From: CAZPQM01 sp964588995
GTDB lineage: Bacteria; Pseudomonadota; Alphaproteobacteria; Rickettsiales; UBA8987
Assembly (NCBI GenBank): GCA_964588995.1
Contig: CAZPQM010000013.1
Coordinates: forward strand, 1-56,481
DNA length: 56,481 bases
Direction: 5' to 3'
Part shown: piece after piece, positions 14,540 through 23,556 of the stretch
Layout of the letters: each line of letters starts with the position of its first letter
Position numbering within the stretch: the first letter of the stretch is position 1
Position numbers and translations under genes: made by a program
Notes under the pieces: model-generated
Databases searched by the model: none
Seen by the model: the letters and a program-made list of their open reading frames with translations, nothing else
Told to the model about the DNA's origin: nothing

Positions 14540-15907
14540 ATGACTACTTTTTTTCACCACCGCGTTATGAAACCCACGCTTTACCTTATTCTATGGCTGC
14601 TGCTGGCTAGCAGCGTCTTAACCCCGGCCCATGCGGGAAATGGTATTTCGCTGATCCGGGATGCCGAAATCGAGTCCTACCTGCGCGACCTGTCGCTACC
14701 GATATTTGAAGCTGCCGGGCTGGACACTAACAGCGTGCAGATTTACATCGTCGAGAGCGATGTGCTCAACGCCTTTGTTGCCGGTGGTCAGAATGTGTTT
14801 TTCCATACGGCGCTGATACAAGCTTCATCTACGCCGGATATGATCCGTGGGGTTATGGCGCATGAGGTCGGCCATATCATCGCTGGTCACCTGATCGGCA
14901 AACGCGATGCGGCTGAAAAAGCCATGCTGAGTTCAGCTGTCGGCTATATTCTGGGGATTGCCTCGGTCGCCGCCGGTGCACCTCCGGAGGCGGCGGGGGC
15001 GTTTATTGGCGGTTCGCAGCATATCGCAACGCAGGGGTTTTTAAAGCATTCGCGGCAATATGAACAGGAGGCCGACCAAAGCGCGCTAACCATTCTTAAG
15101 GAGATAAACGAATCTCCGCAGGGGCTGCTCGAGCTGCTGGATCTGTTGGAAACACGGAGCCGCCTGCTGCCTTATGATATTAATCCATACCGCTCGACCC
15201 ACCCGGTTACCACCGATCGGGTCGAACATATCAGAGCCTTTCTTGAGCGTTACCCGGAATTGAGCCAGCAACAAAAGCAGTCAATGCAGAAACGGCATGC
15301 GTTGGTGGTGGCCAAGCTGGATGGGTTTCTCGGGGATGCCGAGAAGATCGTTTCGGAGGCAAAACAGGATACGATCGCGGATCGGTACCGACTAAGCATC
15401 GCCTACCATAAACGGTCCCGTACCGACGAAGCCATCGCGTTGCTGGACGGACTGATTGCCGAACAGCCCGATAATCCGTATTTTCATGAGCTGAAAGGGC
15501 AAATCTATTATGAAAGCGGCGCGATTGAGGCGGCACTCGCGCCCTACCGCCGGGCTATTCAGCTCGCACCGGAGGAAGCGCTGTTTCAGGTCGGCCTCGC
15601 TCTCGCTCATCTGCAGCGCAATGCCCCCGGTGATAATGAAGCGGCGAGAAGCCTGTTCAGACAGGCGCTCGTGCGCGAGCCCAAAAGCGCGTTCTATTGG
15701 CGCCAGCTGGGCATTGCCGAAGGGCGGCTGGGGAATCTTGGCCGCTCCTACCTTGCGCTCGCCGAAGCCGCCTTGTTGCAGAATGATGCGAAAGAAGCCT
15801 CACGCTATGTCGTGCTGGCGCAGGAAAAACTGGAGGATCAGGGGGATATGGAAGCCAAAATAGAGGATATAAAACGGCAGATTAGCTCACTGAAAGAACG
15901 TAGATAA
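14540..15907 (+). CDS. BepA-like periplasmic M48 metalloprotease with TPR repeats
   Basis: The protein has a signal peptide (LYLILWLLLASSVLTPAHAG), an M48 peptidase domain with the zinc motif HEVGH (about residues 107-111) and the third-ligand Glu in YEQEADQSA (about 177), then TPR-like repeats from about residue 280 (IADRYRLSIAYHKRSRTDEAIALLDGL onward). This is the layout of BepA/YfgC, which helps assemble or degrade outer-membrane proteins such as LptD. The start could be the ATG at 14540 or the in-frame ATG at 14567; no clear ribosome site decides. It appears monocistronic. Confidence 0.85.
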   Translation: MTTFFHHRVMKPTLYLILWLLLASSVLTPAHAGNGISLIRDAEIESYLRDLSLPIFEAAGLDTNSVQIYIVESDVLNAFVAGGQNVFFHTALIQASSTPDMIRGVMAHEVGHIIAGHLIGKRDAAEKAMLSSAVGYILGIASVAAGAPPEAAGAFIGGSQHIATQGFLKHSRQYEQEADQSALTILKEINESPQGLLELLDLLETRSRLLPYDINPYRSTHPVTTDRVEHIRAFLERYPELSQQQKQSMQKRHALVVAKLDGFLGDAEKIVSEAKQDTIADRYRLSIAYHKRSRTDEAIALLDGLIAEQPDNPYFHELKGQIYYESGAIEAALAPYRRAIQLAPEEALFQVGLALAHLQRNAPGDNEAARSLFRQALVREPKSAFYWRQLGIAEGRLGNLGRSYLALAEAALLQNDAKEASRYVVLAQEKLEDQGDMEAKIEDIKRQISSLKERR

Positions 15908-15973
15908 ACGCAGGTAGGGGTAACATTTCTTGCGCTTGGGCAGAATATCCTTTTGTATTGTTTTTCGCAAAAC

Positions 15974-16001
15974 TTGCCTAAAATGCAATTTATCGTATAA
16001 T
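15974..16001 (+). promoter_or_regulatory. Sigma-70-type promoter of the DsbA-like gene
   Basis: TTGCCT (15974-15979) and a perfect TATAAT (15996-16001) are separated by 16 bases, 43 bases before the start codon at 16045. Confidence 0.5.
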
Positions 16002-16044
16002 GGTGAGTTCAAGGGTAGGTTTTTAAAATTTTTGTGAGGAGACT

Positions 16045-16824
16045 ATGCAATCACGTTTTTTATATATCGTCGTTATTATTCTAGCGGTTGTTGCCACCTG
16101 GGCGATTACCTCCAAACAACATCTCAAACAGGGCGATACGGCTGCCGCCGGCGTTTCTTCTTCTACGAAGACGGGCAGTATGAACACCAGCGAGGTGGAA
16201 GCCATCGTGGAAAATTACATCATGGAGAATCCGGAAACGCTCTATAACGCGCTGCTCTCCATGCAGCAGAAAAAGCAGGCAGAACAAGCCGAAAAAGCGA
16301 AGGAAAGCATTTCGGAAAACATGGATGACATGACCTCGAATCCGCTTACTCCCGTGCTCGGTAATCCAGACGGGGATAAGGTGGTGATCAAGTTTAACGA
16401 CTATCTCTGCACCTTCTGTAAGCGCGTGGCACCGGAAGTGCAGAAGCTGATCAACAACCATCCGGATGTGAAAGTGCTGGTTAAAGAACTCTCCTTCCGT
16501 GGGCCGCAATCTGCCGTGAATGCGCGCGCTTCTATGGCTTTCTATGCCTTGTTTCCAGAGAAATATGCCGAGTTTCATGAGCAGCTGCTCAAGCGTGCGC
16601 CACGTTCAGAGGCGCAGTTGATGGAAATTGCGGGTAATCTTGGTGTGGATACGGACAAGCTGAAAGAAGAGATGGATAAGCAGAAATATAAGGACGAAGT
16701 CCAGAAGATGCTGCGTCTCTCCACTACCATTGGCGTGCGCGGCACTCCGGCCTTCATCATCAACGAACAGATGATCCCCGGTGCAATCGGCTATGCACAA
16801 ATGAAGCAGGCGCTCGAAGGCTAA
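16045..16824 (+). CDS. DsbA-family periplasmic thiol-disulfide oxidoreductase
   Basis: The 259-residue product has an N-terminal membrane anchor or signal (residues 4-22, FLYIVVIILAVVATWAIT). A charged helical linker rich in Gln, Lys and Glu (about 72-92) follows, then a thioredoxin-like domain with the active site CTFC (Cys122 and Cys125) and the cis-proline loop RGTPAF (about 232-237). This resembles the Com1/DsbA group found in Rickettsiales and Coxiella, which form disulfides in exported proteins. A GAGGAG ribosome site precedes the ATG, and a terminator follows, so it is a single-gene unit. Confidence 0.88.
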   Translation: MQSRFLYIVVIILAVVATWAITSKQHLKQGDTAAAGVSSSTKTGSMNTSEVEAIVENYIMENPETLYNALLSMQQKKQAEQAEKAKESISENMDDMTSNPLTPVLGNPDGDKVVIKFNDYLCTFCKRVAPEVQKLINNHPDVKVLVKELSFRGPQSAVNARASMAFYALFPEKYAEFHEQLLKRAPRSEAQLMEIAGNLGVDTDKLKEEMDKQKYKDEVQKMLRLSTTIGVRGTPAFIINEQMIPGAIGYAQMKQALEG

Positions 16825-16854
16825 GCGGTACACAAAATCCTTTCTAACGAAAAG

Positions 16855-16879
16855 CCGGGGCACGCGCTCCGGTTTTTTT
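16855..16879 (+). terminator. Intrinsic terminator after the DsbA-like gene
   Basis: A six-pair stem (CCGGGG with CTCCGG, one G-T pair) around a CACGCG loop is followed by a run of seven T. It lies 30 bases past the stop codon. Confidence 0.7.
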
Positions 16880-16884
16880 ATGCG

Positions 16885-17053
16885 TCATTCGCTTTTTGTC
16901 ATGCTGAGCGAGCCGAAGCATCTTTACAGACGGTCAGGATGACGGGGCTGGGTAGGTTAGGGCAGCAGTGTCATTGCGAGGAGTGAAACGACGAAGCAAT
17001 CTCGCGCTGCGGCCTGAGATCACCACGTCGGGCTAAAGGCCGTGACGATGACG
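16885..17053 (+). repeat. Two intergenic repeat units before purL
   Basis: 16894-16950 is a unit beginning TTTGTCATGCTGAGCGAGC that matches the inverted copy at 4222-4276, including AAGCATCTTTACAGACGG. 16970-17053 is a copy of the 87-bp palindromic repeat (GTCATTGCGAGGAGTGAAAC and onward) with a decayed right end. It abuts the stop codon of purL directly. Confidence 0.8.
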
Positions 17054-19249
17054 TTATGACGCCTCCAGCAGCTTCGGCAACGCGGTTTCATGGATTTGTT
17101 TTAGATCCGAAACGAGCACGCTCTCCGCTTCGATCACGAGTGCATCGCCGCCGGTTTCACCGATCACCGTCGCGCTGACGCCCAGTTCGGGTGCGCGGGT
17201 GATGATGCGCTCGGCAAGCTCTGCCGGGGTCGTGAGGATGTAGCGCGCCTGATCTTCGCCGAAGGCGCGTCCAATGTCATTTGCCACAATCAGCGTCGCA
17301 CCTAAGTTGCCGGCCATCGCCATTTCCGCAATCGCGACCAGCTGACCGCCATCGCTGATGTCATGGCACGCCGTAACCCAGCCTTTATCGATGCAGAAGC
17401 GTACAAATTCGCCGTGCTTGCGCTCCTGCTCGAGGTCAACCGCAGGCGGTGGCCCGGCTTCCTCCGGCTTAAGCAGCTCGCGCTCATACAGGCTCGAACC
17501 GAGATGCCCCTCCATCTCTCCGATGCGGATGATCGTCTGCCCCGCTTCCTTAAAGGCAATCGAAGCCGCTTTGCTACTATCCTGTAGCAGTCCGACGCCA
17601 CCAATGGCAGGGGTGGGCAGAATCGCCTCACCATTCGTCTCATTATACAGGCTGACATTGCCCGAAACGACCGGATAATCCAGCGCTTGGCATGCCTCGG
17701 TCATACCGGCAAGGCAGCCGACTATCTGGCCCATAATTTCCGGCTTTTCCGGGTTGCCGAAATTCAGGCAGTTGGTAATCGCAAGCGGGGTGGCTCCCGT
17801 GGCGGAAATATTACGATAGCTTTCTGCAACCGCCTGCTTGCCGCCTTCGACCGGATCAGCATAACAATAGCGCGGTGTACAATCGGAGGTCACGGCAAGC
17901 GCCTTGTCCGTGCCATGCACGCGAACCACGGCAGCATCACCGCCCGGGCGAATGGTCGTATCACCCATCACCATGTAATCATACTGCTCCCAGATCCAGC
18001 GTTTGCTGGCGAGATCAGGCGTTGTCAATAATTGTTTCAGATCCGAAATGAGTCCGGCAGGTGTTCTCTCCGTCTCATAGTCGGCGAGTTCACGTTTCGG
18101 CGTTGGCTTCCACGGACGATCATAGACCGGCGCTTCGAGCGATAAAGGCGATACCGGCATATTTGCAACCTCTTCGCCGTCCAGTTTCAATACCAGATGC
18201 TGCGTATCGGTGATTTCCCCGACAATCGCGTTATCGACTTCCCATTTATCGAAAATCTGCTTGGCGATCGCTTCCTTGCCGGGCTGAATCACCATCAGCA
18301 TGCGCTCCTGACTTTCCGAGAGCATAATCTCATAGGGTGTCATACCCGCCTCACGCACCGGAACCCGCTCTAGCCACAGCTCAACCCCGGTGCCGCCTTT
18401 ATCCGCCATTTCCAATGAGGAGCAGGTGAGTCCGGCAGCGCCCATATCCTGAATCGCCATGATCGCATCCTGCTGCATCAGTTCAAGGCACGCCTCCATC
18501 ACCCGCTTTTCGGCAAACGGATCCCCAACCTGCACGGTCGGGCGTTTTTCCTCGCTCGCATCATCAAATTCGGCACTCGCCATCGTCGCACCATGGATAC
18601 CGTCGCGCCCGGTTTTGGACCCCGCGTAGAGGATTGGCGCGCCTACTTCCGCAGCCGCCGAGTAAAAAATCTTATCCGCGTCGGCAGTACCAACCGCCAT
18701 GGCGTTCACGAGGATATTCTGGTTATAAGACGCATCAAAATTGCACTCACCGCCGACCGTAGGGATACCGATACAATTGCCGTAGCCGCCGATACCGCTG
18801 ACGACACCGCTGACGAGATGCCGGGTTTTCGGATGATCGGGCGCGCCAAAACGCAGCGCATTAAGCAGCGCGACCGGGCGAGCGCCCATGGTAAACACAT
18901 CGCGGAGGATACCGCCGACACCGGTCGCCGCGCCCTGATACGGCTCGATAAAGCTCGGGTGATTGTGGCTTTCCATCTTGAAAATGCAGGCCTGCCCATC
19001 ACCTATATCAATCACACCGGCATTTTCGCCGGGGCCGCAGATCACCTGCTTGCCTTCAGTATGCAACTTCTTGAGGTGGCGGCGTGTTGACTTATAGGAG
19101 CAATGTTCGCTCCACATCACCGAAAAAATCCCCAGCTCGACAAGGTTCGGCTCGCGCCCTAAAATACGGAGGATTTTTTCATATTCCTCGGCGGATAAGC
19201 CATGTTCGGAGACAATATCCGGGGTGATTGGTTGTAATTCGGCTGTCAT
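17054..19249 (-). CDS. purL: Phosphoribosylformylglycinamidine synthase subunit PurL
   Basis: This 731-residue ATP-dependent enzyme converts FGAR to FGAM in purine synthesis, receiving ammonia from PurQ with PurS. Visible family segments include FSVMWSEHCSYKS with the catalytic His near the N-terminus, ESHNHPSFIEPYQGAATGVGGI, the GGYGNCIGIPTVGGE loop, DMGAAGLTCSSLEMA and the second-half repeat ACHDISDGGQLVAIAEMA. It is the small, PurS-dependent type (about 730 residues), not the 1300-residue type. purQ and purS are not in the window. Confidence 0.95.
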   Translation of the reverse strand: MTAELQPITPDIVSEHGLSAEEYEKILRILGREPNLVELGIFSVMWSEHCSYKSTRRHLKKLHTEGKQVICGPGENAGVIDIGDGQACIFKMESHNHPSFIEPYQGAATGVGGILRDVFTMGARPVALLNALRFGAPDHPKTRHLVSGVVSGIGGYGNCIGIPTVGGECNFDASYNQNILVNAMAVGTADADKIFYSAAAEVGAPILYAGSKTGRDGIHGATMASAEFDDASEEKRPTVQVGDPFAEKRVMEACLELMQQDAIMAIQDMGAAGLTCSSLEMADKGGTGVELWLERVPVREAGMTPYEIMLSESQERMLMVIQPGKEAIAKQIFDKWEVDNAIVGEITDTQHLVLKLDGEEVANMPVSPLSLEAPVYDRPWKPTPKRELADYETERTPAGLISDLKQLLTTPDLASKRWIWEQYDYMVMGDTTIRPGGDAAVVRVHGTDKALAVTSDCTPRYCYADPVEGGKQAVAESYRNISATGATPLAITNCLNFGNPEKPEIMGQIVGCLAGMTEACQALDYPVVSGNVSLYNETNGEAILPTPAIGGVGLLQDSSKAASIAFKEAGQTIIRIGEMEGHLGSSLYERELLKPEEAGPPPAVDLEQERKHGEFVRFCIDKGWVTACHDISDGGQLVAIAEMAMAGNLGATLIVANDIGRAFGEDQARYILTTPAELAERIITRAPELGVSATVIGETGGDALVIEAESVLVSDLKQIHETALPKLLEAS

Positions 19250-19486
19250 AACTCCATCCTTACCTTACATGCGTCAGGAAATTATACCAATATAATCAAT
19301 TCATGACTATGCGCGCCGCACAAAAACGCGAAACTGCAAGGTTTTCCGCGCCTTTTTAGCAGGTTTCAGCAGAAATAAAAGGGCTAATTTCGTGCTTCAG
19401 GTGAGGTGCGTACAATTTCACCATGGAATATCCAGCCCATTATGCTACAAGCCTAAAAGATAAACTAATCAACCAAGGGGGTGATG

Positions 19487-21007
19487 ATGCGCCGTGTGTT
19501 TTTTCTGTCTGCTTTACTGTTTTCTACCAGCCTGAGTGCGCATGCTACGGAGGAGCAGACCGCGCTTACTGTCTATTCCAAAGCCCAGCCGGGGGCGATT
19601 TCTGCCGATATATACCGCCCGGTACCGGGGCAGAACAGCTATCGGCATTATAATCAGATTCCTGGCTATGCGATTGTGCGGCAGACGCGGAGAGTAAACT
19701 TACCCAAACCACGCACTGTGATCGAGTTTAACGATGTCGCCGCGTTGATCGATCCGACCACCGTGCAGGTGACGTCGAAAAAGGCGCCGAAACAAACGAC
19801 CGTGGTGGAACAGAATTACCTGTATGACCTCGTAAGTCCTCAGAAAATGATGGAACGTTTCTTAGGCGAAACGATCATTGTAGAGCAAGTGCTTGGCGAA
19901 GAAGTCGATACGATCAGCGGTCAGTTGCTGAACGCGAGTGGTGGCTCGCTCATTCTGCAGGATGAGGACGGCAAGGTGCGTACCGTGAACGGCTACAGCA
20001 ATATCGAATTTCCGTCACTTCCCGGCGGGCTGAATATCACGCCTACGCTCAAATGGGATATCTACACCGAAAAACCGGGTGAGCATCTGCTCGAGACTTC
20101 CTACCAGACGAATGGTATTACCTGGTGGGCGGACTACAATGCGGAATATCTGGACGGTGATAGCGCAAACGAAGGGTTGTTGCACCTGTCCGCCTGGGTG
20201 AGTCTGATTAACCAGTCCGGCGCGACCTATGAGGATGCGAAGCTGAAACTGATCGCCGGGGACGTGAATAAAGTGCAGCCGCAGCAGAAAATGTATGCCC
20301 GGGGGGCGATGATGGAGATGGATGCCGTTGCGGCGTCAGCACCGGTAGGGTTCGATCAGAAATCCTTCTTTGAGTTTCATCTTTACACGCTCGGCCGCCC
20401 GGCCACCCTGCCCGACCGCTCCACCAAGCAGCTGGAGCTCTTTCCTAAGGCCACGAACATACCGGTTCAGAAGGAATATATCTATCAGGGTACGAATCAG
20501 CGTTATTACGGAAATATCCAAACCAGTAAGAGCTTCGGTGAACAGTCTAGTACCGATGTCGGGGTTTATGTTTCTTTTGAGAATGCCGAAGCTCACGGGT
20601 TAGGAATTCCCTTGCCTGCGGGCCGCATCCGGGTGAATAAACGCGATAGCGATGATAGCCTCGAGTTCATCGGTGAAGATACGATAGATCATACCCCACG
20701 AAATGAGGAGGTCATGCTCAAACTCGGCAATGCATTTGACGTCAAAGGCGAGCGAAAACAGACCGCATTCTATATTGATAATACGAGGCGCACCATGACC
20801 GAGAGTTTTGAGATCACCCTGACCAACCGGAAGGACGAGCCGGTTACCGTCACGGCGGTAGAAACGCTCTATCGCGGCAATAATGCCAGAGTGACCGAGC
20901 GCAGCCACAGTTTTGAGCAGAAGGATGCGTTTACCATCGAATTTCCGGTTGAGGTCGGTGCCGATCAGAAAGAAACTATCCGCTATACGGTCAACTATAC
21001 GTGGTAG
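19487..21007 (+). CDS. Secreted DUF4139-domain protein
   Basis: The product of about 506 residues starts with a signal peptide (RRVFFLSALLFSTSLSAHA). The body resembles DUF4139 proteins: an N-terminal beta-rich region, the ITWWADYNAEYL segment, the SAWVSLINQSGATYEDAKLKLIAGDVN motif and a C-terminal beta domain ending IRYTVNYTW. The family is periplasmic or surface-located and of unknown function. Start candidates GTG 19481, ATG 19484 and ATG 19487 lie in a row; 19487 has the best spacing from AAGGGGG. The gene appears monocistronic. Confidence 0.75.
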   Translation: MRRVFFLSALLFSTSLSAHATEEQTALTVYSKAQPGAISADIYRPVPGQNSYRHYNQIPGYAIVRQTRRVNLPKPRTVIEFNDVAALIDPTTVQVTSKKAPKQTTVVEQNYLYDLVSPQKMMERFLGETIIVEQVLGEEVDTISGQLLNASGGSLILQDEDGKVRTVNGYSNIEFPSLPGGLNITPTLKWDIYTEKPGEHLLETSYQTNGITWWADYNAEYLDGDSANEGLLHLSAWVSLINQSGATYEDAKLKLIAGDVNKVQPQQKMYARGAMMEMDAVAASAPVGFDQKSFFEFHLYTLGRPATLPDRSTKQLELFPKATNIPVQKEYIYQGTNQRYYGNIQTSKSFGEQSSTDVGVYVSFENAEAHGLGIPLPAGRIRVNKRDSDDSLEFIGEDTIDHTPRNEEVMLKLGNAFDVKGERKQTAFYIDNTRRTMTESFEITLTNRKDEPVTVTAVETLYRGNNARVTERSHSFEQKDAFTIEFPVEVGADQKETIRYTVNYTW

Positions 21008-21310
21008 TGCGTAATTGAAAAGTCGTTGTACCCGCAGCTGCATCGAGGCTAAGTAGTGTCATCGTTAGTATGGATCTTTTACCCCGTCATTGCGAGGAGT
21101 GAAACGACCCAGCAATCTGGTGCGGCTGAACTCCATACGAGATAGCCGCGCCCCCTGCGGTCGCTCTTAATGACGGATCGCCCTCACCCTCACCCTCTCC
21201 CATAGGGAGAGGGAATGAGAACGCGTCCTCCCTTGCCTGCGGGGGAGGAAACGAGGCTTATATCCGCAAGGATATTAGCCGCAGTGATAGGGGTGCATAG
21301 CGGATGGACG
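21008..21310. repeat. Intergenic repeats between the DUF4139 gene and the ABC exporter
   Basis: This 303-base gap holds a divergent copy of the 87-bp palindromic repeat (21085-21175) with both GTCATTGCGAGGAGTG and TAATGAC ends. It also holds a second unit (21180-21256) with CCCTCACCCTCACCCTCTCC, a GAGAGGG partner and TGCGGGGGAGGAAACGAG. The latter matches 56055-56138 in inverted orientation. I see no gene. Confidence 0.75.
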
Positions 21311-23077
21311 TCATGCGACAAATTGCAATTCTGCGAGGTGTCGGTACAGTTCGCTTTGGGCCAGTAGTTTTTCATGCGTGCCTTCAGCCACGACCCTGCC
21401 CTCTTCTAACACAATAATGTGGTCGGCTCCGCGCACAGTAGCCAGACGATGTGCAACCACAATCGTCGTTCTGCCTTCTGTTGCCGTCTCGAGCGCCTCC
21501 TGTACCAGCCGCTCATTTTCTGCATCGAGTGCGCTGGTTGCCTCATCCAACAATAAAATCTCCGGGTTTTTGAGCAAGGCGCGCGCGAGCGCTACCCGCT
21601 GGCGCTCTCCACCGGAAAGCCGCACCCCTTTTTCACCCAGAAACGTATCCAGCCCATTAGGCAGACGATCGACCACCGTTTCCACATTAGCGAGCCGTAT
21701 CGCCTCCCATACTTCGTCATCACTCGCATCGCGTCGTGCAAAGCGAATATTTTCCTTAAGACTGTCAGAAAAGATCATCGGCTCCTGACTGACATAGGCA
21801 AAATGCTCACGTAGCGCCTTCAGATCATAGGCCCTGATGTCCTGCCCCCGAAGCAGAATGCGCCCGGCATCCGGGTCATAAAAGCGCAGCATAAGCTGCA
21901 GCAGTGTGGTTTTTCCCGCCCCGCTCGGGCCGACAATCGCCGTGGTTTTTCCGGAAGGAAGGGTGATGTCCACCCCATCGAGGGTGATAACCCCCGGCTT
22001 GGTGGGATAGGCAAACCGCACCTGCTCGAAGGTAATTATCTTGTTTTCGGCTATTTGTTTCGTAACCGGAATGGGTTCCCGTGGGTTGATGACCTCACTT
22101 TCGGCCCCCATTAGGTCCATCAAATCCTGCACGGCCCCCGCTGCGCGCTGCACATCACCAATGACCTGCGAAATATTGCCAAAGGAGGAGGCAACAATCA
22201 CCGCGTAAAATAAAAAGGAGGAGAGTTCACCCGCCGTCATCGCCCCGTTCAGCACTTTCATGCCTCCCAGCGCGACAAATACTGCAACCGAGGAGAAGGA
22301 GAGGAAAATCACCACCGCGATCAAAAGCGCCCGCATCTTCACCCGCTCCATCGCTGCAGCAAAAGCCTCATCTACTCGTTCACTAAACCCCTGTGCTACG
22401 GGCTTTTCCTGTGCGTAAGCTTGGACCGTACGGATGCCGGTCAGGGTTTCATCCACGGTGGACGAAAGCGCTGCAATCATCTTCTGCGATTTCCGCGATA
22501 AGCGCCGCACCCGTTTTCCTAAAATCAGTACCGGGAAGATAATCACCGGGATGATGAGCAGCAGATAGAAGGTGAGCTCGCTGCTGGAAATGAAGAGGAG
22601 TGCAAGCCCGCCCACCAGCAGTAAACTATGCCGCACCGCGACAGAAAGCGAGCTGCCGATCACCACCTGCAATACGGTGAGATCGGATGTCATCCGGCTG
22701 ATCACCTCGCCGGTTTTCTGCGTTTCGAAGAAGGACGGTGACAAATGAAGTAAATGGTCAAACACCGCGTAGCGTATATCCGCCACCACCCGTTCACCTA
22801 TTTTAGTAATTAAGAAATACCGTACATACGTTGCCAGCGCAAAAACACACGTCAATGCAATCACATAGCCCATTGCTTTCAAAAGCGCCTGTTCATTGGC
22901 AGTGGCAAACCCATTATCTACAAGATATTTCACCGCCTGCCCCATAGCCAAAATGGCCGAGGTCGCAATGATTAGTGCAATAAACATCAGCAATATCTGC
23001 TTTTTATACGGTACTACAAACGGTGCAATGCGTTTTAATTCCGAAAAAGCGCTATGTGAATTAGCTTGTTTTGACAC
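21311..23077 (-). CDS. MsbA-like ABC exporter (fused permease and ATPase)
   Basis: The 588-residue half-transporter has six predicted transmembrane helices in residues 1-310, then an ATPase domain with Walker A GPSGAGKTTLL, Q-loop AYVSQEPMIFSD, signature LSGGERQRVALARA, Walker B ILLLDEATSALD and the switch His in VAHRLAT. It would act as a homodimer in the inner membrane. Related proteins export lipid A (MsbA) or other hydrophobic substrates; the substrate here cannot be told. It appears monocistronic. Confidence 0.88.
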   Translation of the reverse strand: MSKQANSHSAFSELKRIAPFVVPYKKQILLMFIALIIATSAILAMGQAVKYLVDNGFATANEQALLKAMGYVIALTCVFALATYVRYFLITKIGERVVADIRYAVFDHLLHLSPSFFETQKTGEVISRMTSDLTVLQVVIGSSLSVAVRHSLLLVGGLALLFISSSELTFYLLLIIPVIIFPVLILGKRVRRLSRKSQKMIAALSSTVDETLTGIRTVQAYAQEKPVAQGFSERVDEAFAAAMERVKMRALLIAVVIFLSFSSVAVFVALGGMKVLNGAMTAGELSSFLFYAVIVASSFGNISQVIGDVQRAAGAVQDLMDLMGAESEVINPREPIPVTKQIAENKIITFEQVRFAYPTKPGVITLDGVDITLPSGKTTAIVGPSGAGKTTLLQLMLRFYDPDAGRILLRGQDIRAYDLKALREHFAYVSQEPMIFSDSLKENIRFARRDASDDEVWEAIRLANVETVVDRLPNGLDTFLGEKGVRLSGGERQRVALARALLKNPEILLLDEATSALDAENERLVQEALETATEGRTTIVVAHRLATVRGADHIIVLEEGRVVAEGTHEKLLAQSELYRHLAELQFVA

Positions 23078-23176
23078 GTGATAGATCAGTTCGTTAATTG
23101 CTGCTGGAGTCTAATCGTGTTTTAGCTTTCTAGCAAGCTACGACTTAAAAATCTGAAAAAGCGTTTCGATGCAGAG

Positions 23177-23503
23177 TTACGTTTCGATAGCGATTTCCGC
23201 GATTTCATCTAATTCACCTGCCACAAAGTCGAGCAAACGCTGCTCTTCATCAAGATCGAGCCAGTCATCCCCCTCCTCATCATAGGCAAAATGTACGGAA
23301 CCGCTGATAGGTGACGAAACCCATATCTGCTTGCTGGGGGGGTGTTTGTTGATCACATATTCCTCCCCTTCAGGCAAGGTAATCGTCAGCACGCCTTCCT
23401 CTGACTGTACAGTAAGCTCCTCATCCGCATCCGCATCAATGATAGCTTCTTCCAGTAGCTCCAGTATCTCATCGGCCAATTCGTGGTAGGTCGAGATATC
23501 CAT
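23177..23503 (-). CDS. cyaY: Frataxin-like iron-sulfur assembly protein CyaY
   Basis: The 108-residue acidic protein matches bacterial frataxin: an acidic first helix (TYHELADEILELLEEAI), the strand VLTITLPEGEEYVINKHPPSKQIWVSSPISG with the conserved Trp, and HFAYDEEGDDWLD. It binds iron and regulates IscS-dependent cluster assembly. It is divergent from the PBP gene with 53 bases between. Confidence 0.88.
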   Translation of the reverse strand: MDISTYHELADEILELLEEAIIDADADEELTVQSEEGVLTITLPEGEEYVINKHPPSKQIWVSSPISGSVHFAYDEEGDDWLDLDEEQRLLDFVAGELDEIAEIAIET

Positions 23504-23556
23504 GTACTAATTTTCCTCAAGCTGCTAGTAGTACCTACCAATAGAGTAGCATTCAA

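Noticed and set aside
16420..16436. A second sigma-54-like match (TGGCACCGGAAGTGC) within the DsbA-like gene
   Set aside because: It keeps the GG-N10-GC spacing but lacks the TT before GC and lies inside a coding region in the wrong place for a promoter.
18593..19090. Long plus-strand frame opposite purL (165 codons), and similar long antisense frames in other housekeeping genes
   Set aside because: These are shadows in the complementary frame of strongly conserved genes and have no recognisable domains or ribosome sites.
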